Origin: Sanghuangporus weigelae
Taxonomy: Eukaryota > Basidiomycota > Agaricomycetes > Hymenochaetales > Hymenochaetaceae
NCBI GenBank assembly: GCA_033182465.1
Contig: CP137322.1
Location: 2,232,001 to 2,296,000 of the forward strand
Direction: 5' to 3'
Length of the DNA: 64,000 nucleotides
The notes beneath the pieces were generated by a model, which was given only the letters and a program-made list of their open reading frames with translations, did not search any database and was not told the DNA's origin. A program made the translations under genes and the position numbers. Positions 48,136 through 59,634 of this stretch are shown one piece after another. Each line of letters opens with the position of its first letter. Within the stretch, counting starts at the first letter, position 1.

Positions 48136-49599
48136 CTATAAGAAATACTCCGGGAGCTACGGTACCAAAGAAGAGAACATCGTTGAGTAAGACGGGGTCC
48201 AAAAAGTGACGGGTATCAGCGCTGATGTTTAGGCTTACCTTATTAGCAGCGCCATTCTGCATACCCTGCTGCTGACCGGGGCCGTCTCTATCGTTCTCTG
48301 GCGCTGCTTCGAAAACGTTAAAATGCATGCCACCGCCCGGCCCGACTTCCAAAATGCTTGCGGAATTCCCGCATCGATAGCAGTAGTTCGGCGCGGACCA
48401 GACAGTTGACAGATGGTTCTCGAAGAGGACGCTGAATCCCTCCATGCAGAGTTGGTGCGCCCGTAAGATGTGCGACATGTTGTTGATGCTTAGGAATTTC
48501 CGCACGACGCCTGAGCCAAAGGTATATCCCGCCCCACTGCAGAGAAAGAAATTAGTAAATTGAGCGTAGACAATATTGACTTCATTAATCACTACTGACC
48601 GGGGAGAAATCGCAAAGTCTTCTTTATCGGGATCTGGGTCCGACCAGACCAGATCTGCCATCGGACCTTCATGCGGTATTTCTGTTACGCGACGTCAAAA
48701 CTTTTGACTTTCACGTGAAGGAGCACAGAGGGGGATGAAAGGTACGACACGCACCTCGGAATCGATCCACGACTTTAATTTGGTCGATAGAGTGGATAGA
48801 CGGAGATAGCCCTGTGCGTTCGAAACGTTCCACGATAAATAAGCACGGCTAACTAGATTTCTGCGTGAAGACTTCCATACCTCCGTGGACGCAAAAAATC
48901 TGGTCGTCAATCACGACTGACAGTGTCAAGAAATCGAACATGTCCGTGAAGTACGTCCATACGTGCGCTGAACCGTACTTTCTGACGCATTCGGTGTAAA
49001 AGCCGTAAGACTTGCGTGGACGGATGTTTATATAAAGCATGAGTATACCCATCTTCTCGTAGCATCGGGATTGTACTCACCTGTGTTACGGCTCTCGATT
49101 CATGGTTTCCACGGATCAATTGTACTCTATCTGGGTATCGCAACTTGAGGCAGGTGAGGAGAGAAATGGTCTCCACGCTGAATAAACCTCGGTCCACATA
49201 GTCCCCTGCCGTTTGTATCCTACGGTCAAGCTCCCAGCACACCATAGAAGAGAATGAACACACCAAGAAACAAATAGTTCGTGTGGGGAGCATAACCGCC
49301 TATCCTGAAAATCTCCACCAGATCATAGAACTGGCTGTACAGGTCGTAAAGCCAGACGGGCAAACAAAAAGGCATCACATTCAGGCAATTAACCAATTAA
49401 ATGATACCAGATAGATAGAATTAAGTGCATACCCGTGAATGTCGCCGACGACGGTAACGGGTGCGCTGACATGCACGACGTTTGACTCGCGCATCAAAAC
49501 CTCCTTTGCCTTCTCGCAAATTTCTCGTAAGAGCGCTTCATGCAGAAGTTGTTTGCGGAGCAGTTGCTCGATGCATGCGTCGAGGTTGAATGGGGGCAT
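48136..49599 (-). CDS. PPG1: PPG1-type serine/threonine protein phosphatase (PP2A-like)
   Basis: This is a catalytic subunit of the PP2A-like branch. In yeast Ppg1 acts with the Far complex on signalling and mitophagy control. The ATG at 49599 reads [20 protein letters not shown], then [19 protein letters not shown] with the first metal-binding motif, [75 protein letters not shown] and [19 protein letters not shown]. The last intron has two acceptors. Using the proximal one (..GGTACCGTAG) gives LPEYFL-stop, the conserved PP2A-family C-terminus whose last Leu is carboxymethylated. I therefore end the gene at 48136. Seven or more introns. Overall match is strong; the choice of PPG1 over PP2A rests on the N-terminal sequence. 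Confidence 0.88.
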
Positions 49600-52218
49600 T
49601 TTTCTTTTGGTATAGTTGGTATCGCCGTCGTCGTTCAGTAAGAGGGAGTCATCCACCGAGAGTAGCCAGTGATTGGACACGCGTCTCGGTAATCAATCTC
49701 CTTCTATGGAAGTGGACACGTAATACAAGCATTACGTGACCAATCAAAAATATTGGTTCCGTTCATTCACCGTAAAACTCTAGAGGCCTAGGTGGGATCC
49801 ACCACACCACGATTCTGATGGTCCCCCGAGTATACTCAATAAATCGACAACACTCACGGCCATGATGCAATAATATCAGGTCAAATATCATATTCAAACT
49901 TATATGTAAAATACAGACTGACTCGGACGTGAAGCTGGAAAATAATCAGTCAAGACTGCTGCGTATCAGCATTGCGGGAAGACCGACTCGCGAGGAACAC
50001 ACCACAAGAATATCGGCACAGCAAAATATGGTAGTTCTGCGACCGTTATACCCAAGCGTGGGGTACGGAACAAGAGCATTTTGCCTCGATTGACGTACAG
50101 CTCGCTATCCTATCAACTTGCCTCTTCGCCTCCACATCAAACTGAAGAGAAAAAAATAAAACGGGATCCCTGAGCTTTGGAGTCGGCGGGCTTGTCGGGT
50201 TGCAGTGGGAATGATGTAACGGTGGAATTTCGGCATGAAATAACAGGAAGAGGAATACGAAGAGACATACGAAGAGAGGGTTGAAAGAACAAGAAGTGTT
50301 GAAATTGATTCGTTGAACTCAAGAATCGAATTTTTTCGCGTGCGCGTGGAACTTTGCCGGTAAAGGACGGGAATCGGACATACCGCACGAGAGCCGTTCT
50401 TTCGAAATACGGTGAGATATTGAGTTATATATCAGCTCTGTGACATTTCCAACAGAAGTTCTTCGACTAGTCTGATTCAGAACAGAAGAAAGGCAGGCAT
50501 GTCCTGTCCTCTAGCATTGGGCGGTACGGATATGACACGGGCAAGGCTTGCAGATAGCAAGCCGTAGAGATTGATTGGCGAATGGATTGGTGATTTTGTC
50601 CATATCTGGATAGGGAGATTTAATAAAAAACCGGATCAAGAGCTTAGCAAGTAAAATGGCCACCCGATCAAAGCTGTTCACAGTCCGCCGACAGTACTAG
50701 TTGAATAGAAGCGCACCATCGGCCGCCGACAGCATCACTAAATAACTGTCCTCGAAGGCGTCTCTCTAGACCGCAAAGCGCGATGATTGCGTCGAGAAGC
50801 ACTGCGAGTGCACGAGCATTTGAATAACGCCATGCGATGCGCCGTTGTCGATGATGGGAAATCTCGAGAGAACCAGGAGGTCGACTTCCGGAAGTGATTA
50901 TCGATGAACAATGAGCACGAGTCTAGAGGCTAGTGTATTTCATAAGATCTATGGAAGCTCGTTGCTGCGGTGTGAATTGAAAAGAATAATGCGTCTGATA
51001 AATTCACCGGCACCGGAGTTTCAGAGCGTATGAGAACCCGCACATTAACTAGTGGTCGGTCTGCGCTGAGATTGATGTCGTTGTAACACATAACTTTAGT
51101 TCGCATCAGGCGCTGAAGAGAAGAAGGCGCACTGCCCGACAAAGACAAAGACACCCAGAAAGGGCAAGAGAGGCTAGTGGTGGTGCGGATCGACGAGGTC
51201 ATGGTGGAGAGCATAGCTACGGACGTCGAGCAGCAGAGTGTTTCATGTATACATGCTTTTGACTTTCGAATTTGACTGGTCTTCTATGTAGGAATACACG
51301 TCGCAACACGTGTGCATCGGGGTTCGGGCGCGTAGAAGAGGAAGAGGGAGAGGAAGAGAGGCCACCAAGGAGATGACACGTCGAACTGGGCTGGGCTGTC
51401 GGGCGAATTAAAGCTTATTCGCCGGGCATAATATTATAAGTAGAATTACGTTGCGAGAAGAGGCCTTTTCGGTGGTAATCACCATGGCGGCGTCCGAAAC
51501 CTGGATTGAGCAGCATCACTGGAAGCTAGCTTGCCGGCAACGCCACAGGACGGGTCCTTATGTTTGGTCTTGTTTGTGTTGCCTCTCTCTCTCTCTCTCC
51601 CGTGACAACGCTTGGCTTGCCAGTGAGTGATCGTGAGTGAGCTTCTTTCCGGCAGATTTGAATGACTGGAGTGAGTCTGAGTCTTCACCTGCCGACTTTG
51701 CTTCCTGCCACCATACATGCAGGCACGTCGTATGCGATTGTCTGATAGTCCAAGCCTGCTGTTCATAAACCACTATATCATATCCTGATTGGCGCCTTAT
51801 ATCCATTTGTCTGACAAGTATGCCAAATTTCTTTCAACAAGATGATGCACTTCCGCTCCTACATCAGCTTTCCGCTCCATCGCGCCTGCCGTCCTGTTCT
51901 AGTTTACGACCAAACCCGGCCTGAGGGTCCATCGGGCACTTCGTGTGCCATGCCAGTCCGAGTTCGACCTATGTGATTCTGATGACATTTCTCGCGCCCA
52001 TCTCTCCGTCCCATCTATCCCTCTGACTTATCAATCGGCCTCGTCACACCTCACGCGCTTCCTCCCGAAATTTATCTCAGACTTGGAACAATGCTCTCCG
52101 CCTCTTCATATAAAGACAGTGCTTCCCTTCTCGGCTTCAATTCACTCTTCTCAACTCTCACCGAGCAGCCAAGTCATATCCTTTCTGTCTTCGCAGATCC
52201 GCTTCCTGATCGCCCATC
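49600..52218. other. Long gene-poor region upstream of the C2H2 gene
   Basis: No conserved coding sequence is seen in 2.6 kb. Frames at 50137-50388, 50930-51214 and 51479-51806 (minus) lack domains and codon-like conservation cues. A CT-dinucleotide run is at 51582-51599. The stretch before 52219 is C- and T-rich, like a fungal 5' UTR. A long upstream region of this type fits a regulated transcription-factor gene; it could also hold noncoding RNA. Confidence 0.4.
51582..51599. repeat. CT microsatellite
   Basis: About nine CT units occur in the region before the C2H2 gene. Confidence 0.8.
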
Positions 52219-52971
52219 ATGAACAATTACTCGGCCTACATAAACAATGACCAGAATGCCCAATATCACCCGTCCTGCAGACCTCCCTCGCAGTCTCAAT
52301 CTCTCACTCAATACTCTTCGACTCTCCCACCTCCAGTCTACCAAGCTCCTCAGAACACTATGTCACAGTCGGCTTACGCATACTACCAACAGCAGCAAGG
52401 TTATGCTCACGCTGCTCCTGCTCAACCAAATAGTACGCATTTCTGCCCCGTAAGCATGCGACATCTTCTAACTTGCTCAATAGCTGCTGCGCAAATACCT
52501 TCGTCTTATGCATACCAAGGGTATGCTGCACATCCGGGACATCCGAGTCTCCCACCAACGTCGACTACGGCACTTCACCAGCAGCAAGGATTCCCTGCCG
52601 CTCAGCAACAGATCTACTCCGGCTATAATGCCAATGCGACATACGCGCAGGCATCACCTCAGTTGTACCCACAATATCTCGAACAGGGTCAGGGTGTTCC
52701 CGCGAGCTACGATTACCAGCGCCGCGGGTCTTCGTCTACGGTCTCTTCCTCACCGTCGCAATCGTCACAATCGTCATCCTCGGACCGCTTCCCATGCCCG
52801 AATTGCGACAAATCCTTCACACGTAACTTCGACCGCAAACGACACATGGAGATCCATATGCCAGGGAGCGCGGGGAATAACCGCTGCCGTTACTGCCATA
52901 AAGACTACAGTCGGCCCGATTCGCTGAAGCGGCACCTCGATAATGGCTGCGAGAAGAAGCCACACTCGTGA
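52219..52971 (+). CDS. C2H2 zinc-finger transcription factor
   Basis: The ATG at 52219 gives MNNYSAYINNDQNAQYHPSC and a low-complexity region rich in Gln, Tyr, Pro and Ala. A Ser-rich linker precedes two adjacent C-terminal zinc fingers: FPCPNCDKSFTRNFDRKRHM-EIH (a complete C2H2 unit) and CRYCHKDYSRPDSLKRHLDN-GC (Cys-Cys-His followed by Cys, a C2HC variant). The protein ends KKPHS. A GTACGC..CAATAG intron of 51 bases (52432-52482) is likely, but it contains no stop and is a multiple of three, so it could be kept and would insert 17 residues. Target genes cannot be inferred. The paired terminal fingers suggest sequence-specific DNA binding in the nucleus. Confidence 0.8.
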   Translation: MNNYSAYINNDQNAQYHPSCRPPSQSQSLTQYSSTLPPPVYQAPQNTMSQSAYAYYQQQQGYAHAAPAQPNSTHFCPVSMRHLLTCSIAAAQIPSSYAYQGYAAHPGHPSLPPTSTTALHQQQGFPAAQQQIYSGYNANATYAQASPQLYPQYLEQGQGVPASYDYQRRGSSSTVSSSPSQSSQSSSSDRFPCPNCDKSFTRNFDRKRHMEIHMPGSAGNNRCRYCHKDYSRPDSLKRHLDNGCEKKPHS

Positions 52972-55462
52972 GGTCATTAGAACTCGTTTCTCTACATTTT
53001 TGCGGATTTTCCCTTTCCTTTTTTTCTTTTTCTCTCGCGATGTGCCTTAGATAGCTTTTCGGGTGGGGGACGGTAGTTCTCTTACCTAGTTCGCATTTGA
53101 CCACACACACATCTTTGCTGCCAAAGCTCGTCGTATATTTATTTGGGCTCTGTTCTTTGAGCTTCGATGTCCCTCTTTGCAATTACGTTCCAAATTCTCT
53201 TCTTAACCTTTACAAATACGCCACCGCCTAATAGTCTCTATGGCAGATGCCTCTCGTTTTCGAGTCTTCTCTTCTTTCCCTCCTTTCCCTTCTTCGCCCA
53301 CGGTCGCGGAAGCACCGATAGCGCATCTCCCCTATCTGTTCACCTCGTATTTATTATTTAGTTTTCACTTTCTCTCGGGTGCTTTATGACATGGCTCTAG
53401 CACCATATCGCACTCTGACATTCACGCCCCCTAGCTTTATCCATTCGTGTCCAAAAATCGGTATCTATGTCTTTGTGTGATCATTTTCAAATTCAGGATC
53501 CTTCGCTCTGCGCCCTTGTCCGCCGCGAGAGAAAATCTCCCATACTCCTGAAATCTCATGATCGCCCCCGTCTTCCGCCCCTTTCTCTATGAACCGTGCA
53601 CCGACGGCTTCGAAATCGACGATCATCCAAGGGGGGAATGCTCAAACAGCAAATCGTCGTTCCGTGGCGGTGTAAATATAATCCCACCTCCCGCGAAATC
53701 TAGATCTTCCCCTGCCCGTTGCATGCGCAACGCGGGTCTACTCGCCTAGTTTCGATTTTTAAGAGGTGGATAGACCGTCATCTCGCTGATGGCTTAATCT
53801 GCTCTCAGGTCGAGTAGAGAGCCAAAGACAGCGTGGAAATGAACATACTATTGTTTTGGCGATCGTGTGTTTCTGGGCTGAGATAGACATTTTGCCGTTT
53901 GCATGCGCAATCGGCCACCTTTGTTTATTTATATGAATACAGGCTTCTCATGTTCAGAAATTTCTTCTAGCTTCAGCGAAATACTGACTCTATGCGGTTT
54001 GGTCTGATCGTTTACTTCAGTGACCAGTTCGTCATTTACCCCTCGATCCGCGTAGACATACATCTGAACTCTGAGGAGATTCCGGCTCGGAATGGTAATC
54101 AGGTGGCTCAAGGTCAAGGCTAGAGCTGCGATGAGCTTCCGAAAGCTTCCTTAGGGAAAGTATGGGCCAACCGACTTCCGATTCTCCCGCGTGCGATCGC
54201 TTAGACTCTGATTTCACTTTACATGGGTTAGTGGAGATCTTTCGCATAATTGGTTCGTCGAATAGTAAGAACCTCCGGATAGCCAGTGATCATGGAGTTA
54301 TTATCAGCATCACTTGATAGCTTTGTCAGGTTGGCTGTTGCCTGACACGAAGCATTCCTTCAGTCAAGAAATACTTCGGAAAGGAAGAGATTAGCCTTTG
54401 ACTATTGGCTTTAGTGACGCCCCAAAAATTTCAAACAGGCTTAGTTCAAGGGCCTTCTCATTTTTACGAACCCCAATTCTTCATGGCCTCAGAGAAATCA
54501 ACAGACTCCGAGTCCGCGATCGTCATCCGATAGACATAGAATTGAAGCAAACGCTACCGCCACCTTCCTTGCTACTCAGACAAGATCTGCATTGTATTCA
54601 GGGATTCGGACTCTTTGATGCAAGAAAGCATACAAGAGACCTGATACCTGAACCAATAGAAAAAAACTCCGACAAACGCATCATTTATCCCTAGCCAATG
54701 AAACTTACGCCACGCTTCTTATCTCTGACAGTAGTGAGAGCCCGAGCCGTTCTATGGCTAGAAGCTGAAGTACTTCGAGTTCGCCTCGCGTGCCTTGAGC
54801 GAGACTCAAACTCTGCGATGTTTTCCCGGGTTTGCGCCTACGAAGTGGCGAAATATCTCACTCTATTGTTTATCCAAGTGCCTTATTTTAAGTGCGAAGC
54901 TTATAGATACGAAGAATATGATATCCTTGAATCTCCCTAAACTCTAACCTGTGATGGACGGACGGAGGCTTTGTGACTTCTCGAGTATACATATAGCATA
55001 ATGATGACGGCTGACGTTGCTCGCTTTCTTCGGGAGAAGAACTTAACCTTCTTTCTCGCTGCCAATGGGGTATTTCTGCGAGTATGATAGCTCAAAACCT
55101 CTCCGGCTTTCGCGGTCGTTGGAGTTTATGAGAACAAATGGACAGGGGCACATTTAACTGAAGGTGAACCACAGCCATATATTGATTCAATCTATCATAT
55201 ATCCTCGGCGTATTAGTATACACCGATCAGCGCATGCAGTACATTCACATTTATGTCGCAATACACACACATCATGATAATACAACAATATTTCATGACG
55301 AGAATTAATAATGTGGCGCTGTCGATCACAATTTGAACTCCGCCGACGCGACGCGTCAAATGATGCGCGTTCCTCTCACGCGTCGACCATCACGTTTGCA
55401 GCCATCCACCACTCCCACCTGCAACTCGCGCAGAGCGATTCACCTTCGGTAGTTTGATAGCT
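52972..55462. other. Gene-poor region between C2H2 and RUS genes
   Basis: The first 400 bases are T- and C-rich and likely include the C2H2 3' UTR. Frames at 53929-54247 (minus), 54398-54694 and 54698-54940 (plus) have no recognisable domain. Two ACGCGT boxes lie at 55351-55356 and 55378-55383, upstream of the RUS start. No gene is supported. Confidence 0.4.
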
Positions 55463-57192
55463 ATGAGTATAAATATTACGTTTCAGGATGGTAGAGGAGA
55501 TTTCGGTCTTGGTCCGGACTACCGCATCAAAAAAGATGGACCCAGTGTTGAACTGGTCTCAGTACGGATTCCAGTGTTTATTCATTGTCTTCAAAGACAG
55601 ATTTTGAGTGCTTATGCTAGTAGATTAGAAACCGGAAAACTTCATTTGCATGGAAGTTCGGCTGGCACACGCTGTCAGAAATATTTCTGCCCTCGGGATT
55701 TCCGGACACCGTCACTCCTGGTAAGTACTCGAATTATACCCAAGTACTTGGCCCAGATGCTAACTTCTCGAGCGTAGACTATATCAGGTAGATCTTACCT
55801 ACGGATTTTCTCTGCCAAACCTCTGAATAAAGCCATTAGATATCAAATATTCGACTCCCTCCAGGCTTTCAGTAGTTCAATTGCTGGGCTTCTCTCTTCA
55901 AGAGCCGTACTTGAAGGTACTGTGCCTTTGAGCAATTTGTCCGAATTCTACTCGGGAGCTTATTTTCCTATTAGGCTTTGGCGTCGGAGATGGAAAGGCT
56001 TCATCAACGAGCGCCGTTCTGCTTTCAGTAATGCAAGATGCGACGGGTCGACTTGCTAGTAAATTCTCATTGTTCCCTTGGTATGGAAGATTACTCTGCT
56101 AAATGAACCCTGAAGCTATATTCTTCGCGTGGAAATTCGGTACAGCACTTGCCCCCGAGGCAAAGATGTATCGTCTTGCCGCGGATATATTCAACGATAG
56201 CGCCTTTATTCTTGACTGTCTCTCTCCGGCTCTTCTCACACAACCTCGTATCGCAGCACTCTGCATCGCAGGTGCTCTGCGTGCCATATGTGGTGTATGC
56301 GGTGGTGGAGCGAAAGCAGCCTTGAGCGTGCATTTTGCACGAGCAGGGAACGTGGGTGAGCTGAATGCGAAAGATGCAAGTCAGGAGACCGTCGTCGGAC
56401 TGCTCGGCATGTTGGTACGCGTCCCTTTCGTTCTCTTCTCTCCACAGCGAAAATAATCCATGATCACCGCATATAAAGTGCGGATCCTTGGTCATGTCGC
56501 ATATCACTTCGCGACCCGCAACGTGGGCGGCTCTTTCATTTCTTCTCATACTCCATCTCGTAACGAACTACCTCGCCGTGCGCGCCGTGGCCCTCACCAC
56601 GCTCAACCGGCAGCGGGCCAATATCGCTTACGGCCTTTATTGCTCGCAAGAAGGCGTTGTTCCGTCTCCATCCGAAGTTGCGCGGATCGAGCGGATTTTT
56701 GAGGTCCCTGCCACGGTACGGGACCCATCGTCTGGCTACGTGTTAGGCAAATGTACTATCTGCTCATCCGCCGAGGAGTTGTTGCACAGTTCACGGAGGA
56801 AATCAACAACTTCTTGGAGGGATGCTTTGGAAGTGTTCCGAGACGAACCTTACGTCCTCCTCGGCACGGAGGCCGATGCTTCGTGCCAGTTGCTCGTGTT
56901 CTTTAAACGCGGAGTACTGCCCGAGGATTATCTAAAGGCTTGGATGAATGCCTTCGAGTTTTGTCGGAGGGCTGTTGCTTCAAGGAGAAAGCCACAACGA
57001 ATAGTAGAGCGGTCCGTGACGGAAGAGTTGAATATCCTTCAGTCTTCTCTGGATCAGATCAACAAAATATTCCCAGACTTTCTGGAGAAGGCGAAGAAAG
57101 CAGGTTGGGATTTGGTAACGGATGCCATATGCACAGGGCCAGTACGTATAGTGAATATTCGGATTGACACCGAAGAGAAAAAAGATAGGTGA
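55463..57192 (+). CDS. RUS family (DUF647) membrane protein
   Basis: RUS (root UV-B sensitive) proteins are conserved in eukaryotes; in plants they affect UV-B response and vitamin B6 homeostasis, and their molecular role is unknown. Joined exons give MSINITFQDGRGDFGLGPDY, WKFGWHTLSEIFLPSGFPDT, VTPDYIRYQIFDSLQAF, SSRAVLEGFGVGDGKASSTS, LLSVMQDATGRLATIFFAWK, MYRLAADIFNDSAFILDCLS, GALRAICGVCGGGAKAALSV, VGELNAKDASQETVVGLLGM and VTNYLAVRAVALTTLNRQRA, all hallmark DUF647 segments. Several hydrophobic stretches suggest membrane association. The C-terminal half is less conserved and ends DTEEKKDR. Six introns are visible, and one exon is only 10 nt (55778-55787). The first intron (about 55561-55622) is my least certain join. 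Confidence 0.85.
55778..55787 (+). other. 10-nt micro-exon of the RUS gene
   Basis: ACTATATCAG sits between ..GCGTAG and GTAGAT. Joined as CCT G|AC TAT ATC AG|A TAT CAA it restores the family motif VTPDYIRYQ. Skipping it would break the frame. Confidence 0.8.
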
Positions 57193-57563
57193 TGTAGTCG
57201 CAAAATACACAAATGTACAAAAGACAAGCCTGGATCCCAGCATGGGAACGATTATCATTAAGAACACGAAACAGATACGAGAGAAGGCGTTCCATACATC
57301 CGAGTCTGCGTAGGATGCGCAGGAGAACAACCTCAGTCAAATCAGTAACGTTATGGGATTCCTCAACGCGGGTGGGACGTGATCCATGTCTTCCATTATA
57401 ACTTGGGTGCATAACGTGGCGATGGAACGACGGATAATGCGAACCAAAGAACGTGCAATTAAAACTTAACTGTTGACAAGATCACAGTTGATGCCCACCT
57501 AGAAAGAACAATTTTGAGAAAACTGAATCCCTTCGACTCAAGTCATATTCATACCCATGATTA
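57193..57563. other. Convergent 3' flank, RUS / PRKRIP1
   Basis: The 371 bases between two convergent stops show no gene. Confidence 0.5.
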
Positions 57564-58340
57564 TTAGTCTTCTTCATGAATAACAATCTTAGCTGCCTCA
57601 GCTATCTCCTTGGCCTGGTCCCCAACCGATGCATGATCCAGCTCAGAAATTAATTGAGACGTTTCAACTGGCATAGGTCCTGGTTCGTCTTCGTCACTTT
57701 CGTCTTCCTCCCCCTCTTCTCCGGGTTTCCTGAATACCATCACCTCGCCGTTGACCAGTCTTCGCTTTTTCAATGGTGCATCTTCCAAGGTTTGAGCGCT
57801 GTTGGCATCACCTTTGTCCACCTTCTCACCACCACTTCCAGTGTTTGATGGATTACTCTTTGCCTTGGCTTTCTCCTTCTTCTTTTGCCGCTTGGCTCGA
57901 TTCTTCGCCGTCTTAGCTTCAGCAGTCTCCTCCCATTGACGTTTCTTCTGCTCAAACTCGCGCTCGACCATTTCCTGTTGGACAAGAATCAGATCACCAT
58001 CACTCAAGAAATAAGAGAAACGCAGCAAACGTACTTTCTGCACCGTCTCGTCCATGACTTTCAAACGTTCATATTCTCTTCGTCTAGCCGCTTTATACAC
58101 ATGAAACTCTCCACTTCCTGCTCCAGCACTAGATCCTTGCACATTCTTCATCATCTCGCGTGGGGGACGTATTGTCTTCTCCTTCGGCGGAGGCGGGATA
58201 TACGCAGGTTTTGAAGGGTCTTTGAGCAACCGCTCGAGCTGCATTCGCTGTTTCTCGACAGCTGAGGGTGCATGACGGTTTTTTGATGCTGCGCCAGCCT
58301 CGAGGCTGGGACCAGGCGACGGCGAGGCGGAAGTGGACAT
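57564..58340 (-). CDS. PRKRIP1-type spliceosomal protein (DUF1168)
   Basis: Human PRKRIP1 is a step-II spliceosome component that contacts U2 snRNA through a long basic helix. The ATG at 58340 starts MSTSASPSPGPSLEAG. The signature KQRMQLERLLKDPSKPAYIP is followed by RPPREMMKNVQGSSAGAGSG, EFHVYKAARRREYERLKVMD and the basic helix EREFEQKKRQWEETAEAKTA and KNRAKRQKKKEKAKAK. The tail is acidic (EEGEEDESDEDEPGP). A 60-base intron (57975-58034, GTACGT..CAACAG) interrupts between VQK and EMVERE; it has no stop in frame, so retention would add 20 residues. Only 153 bases separate it from the YIP1 stop codon on the same strand. Confidence 0.9.
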   Translation of the reverse strand: MSTSASPSPGPSLEAGAASKNRHAPSAVEKQRMQLERLLKDPSKPAYIPPPPKEKTIRPPREMMKNVQGSSAGAGSGEFHVYKAARRREYERLKVMDETVQKVRLLRFSYFLSDGDLILVQQEMVEREFEQKKRQWEETAEAKTAKNRAKRQKKKEKAKAKSNPSNTGSGGEKVDKGDANSAQTLEDAPLKKRRLVNGEVMVFRKPGEEGEEDESDEDEPGPMPVETSQLISELDHASVGDQAKEIAEAAKIVIHEED

Positions 58341-58493
58341 GCAGGTTGAAGGAACAAGTGGTTGAGCTTATGTAATCTCGCTTCTGGGCAACTATATTCT
58401 AGAAAATATTAATCTCAGGGCTCCCACAGCGGCTATTTTTTTAATGCTCAAGCACTGAGGTATACATTATAACAAATAAACGTATCTACAAAA

Positions 58494-59473
58494 TCATTTT
58501 GGAGAATTTTCTAAGCCATTACCGTTGTTAAAGACACTAAGAAGAGCGAAACATCCATACAAGAGCCCGACTGGATACGCGACGAGCAATCGTTGCTGAG
58601 ACATGCGAAGGACGACGACAAAGATACCAGATGCGGCGTATGTACACCACATGATTGAGATGGCTGCAAGGATGAAGCCCAGAAGGCCGCTAAGTGCAAA
58701 AGGATCATTAGTTATTGCCATTGAGAACTTTAGATGGATGGGAGTTTATTACATACTCGAGAGTCATCACAACACTAAGTGCTCCTACGCCAACCATTGG
58801 TAATAGACAGTACCCTAGTACCGAGGCCACTCTGTATGCATCGATGCCTGTTTCTGACATGAGATTTAGTAGCGTGTATATTGACGCTGACCCAAGTAGT
58901 GCGACGCCGTATATGTAACCAAATTGAGGTTTTCCAGACTGACGAACTGTTCAGTAAGTATACAGCTAGTTACTTACGCAAACGCACAAGAAGAAGGCAG
59001 GTTGCAAAGCAAAAGCAGAATATTAAAGGACCATAAAGATCGGCGTCGTCCATGATGTGCTCGTCCATGCGTCCAAGTGGGTTCAGCACTGTCATTGATT
59101 TGGCCCAGATATGCGAGAAGTTGATACCGAGCTCTGCGCACAGTATCAGTGAATAGTCGAAGAAAGAATCATTGCATTGCAACATACCTTCTAATAACGG
59201 CGGTTCACCCTCAAGTCCTCCCGTCCCAAATGCAGTCCACCAAGGACCAACAGGCTGGATGTTTCCTCCGAACCCTGAAGCTGCAGCGTTCACGCCCATT
59301 GAGCCCATATTCCCCTCCAAACTTGGTCTTGAGCTAGCATAGTATCCGCCTTCTGACGGACCTGGTGATGGCGAGTAGAATTGTAAAGGCTGTTGTGTCG
59401 GTGCATGAGCCTGAGGCTGATAATATGGAGACTGCGAAGCCTGAGCGTAGGGATTTTGCGCGTCCTGCCACAT
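58494..59473 (-). CDS. YIP1: YIP1/YIPF5-type Golgi membrane protein
   Basis: Yip1 is a multi-pass ER-Golgi protein that binds Rab GTPases and supports COPII vesicle formation. The ATG at 59473 starts [20 protein letters not shown], a Gln/Tyr/Pro-rich cytosolic region. The family motifs follow: [107 protein letters not shown] and [20 protein letters not shown]. Five hydrophobic spans are present. Four introns are needed. It stops at 58494 after ENSPK. Its start is 161 bases from that of NSA2 on the other strand. Confidence 0.92.
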
Positions 59474-59634
59474 TATTTACTGCAAAACAGGCATTCCTTG
59501 TCGGAGACAAGATTCTTGAGGGTAGCTGAAAGCCGTAGAACGCGAAGTCGACGTGGAGGATCAAAAAGACGTCACGTGCCTGCTTCACAGCGTTGCAATT
59601 TTGACTTAACCAATGTTCCTTTGTTTCAACCACA
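59474..59634. promoter_or_regulatory. Shared divergent promoter, YIP1 / NSA2
   Basis: Only 161 bases lie between the two ATGs, so the two promoters must overlap. A GTCACGTG E-box-like site is near 59571-59578. Confidence 0.5.

Noticed and set aside
51945-52250. 101-codon frame overlapping the start of the C2H2 gene, as an upstream regulatory ORF
   Set aside because: Its first codon is GTG and no ATG begins it near the start, so scanning ribosomes are unlikely to use it.
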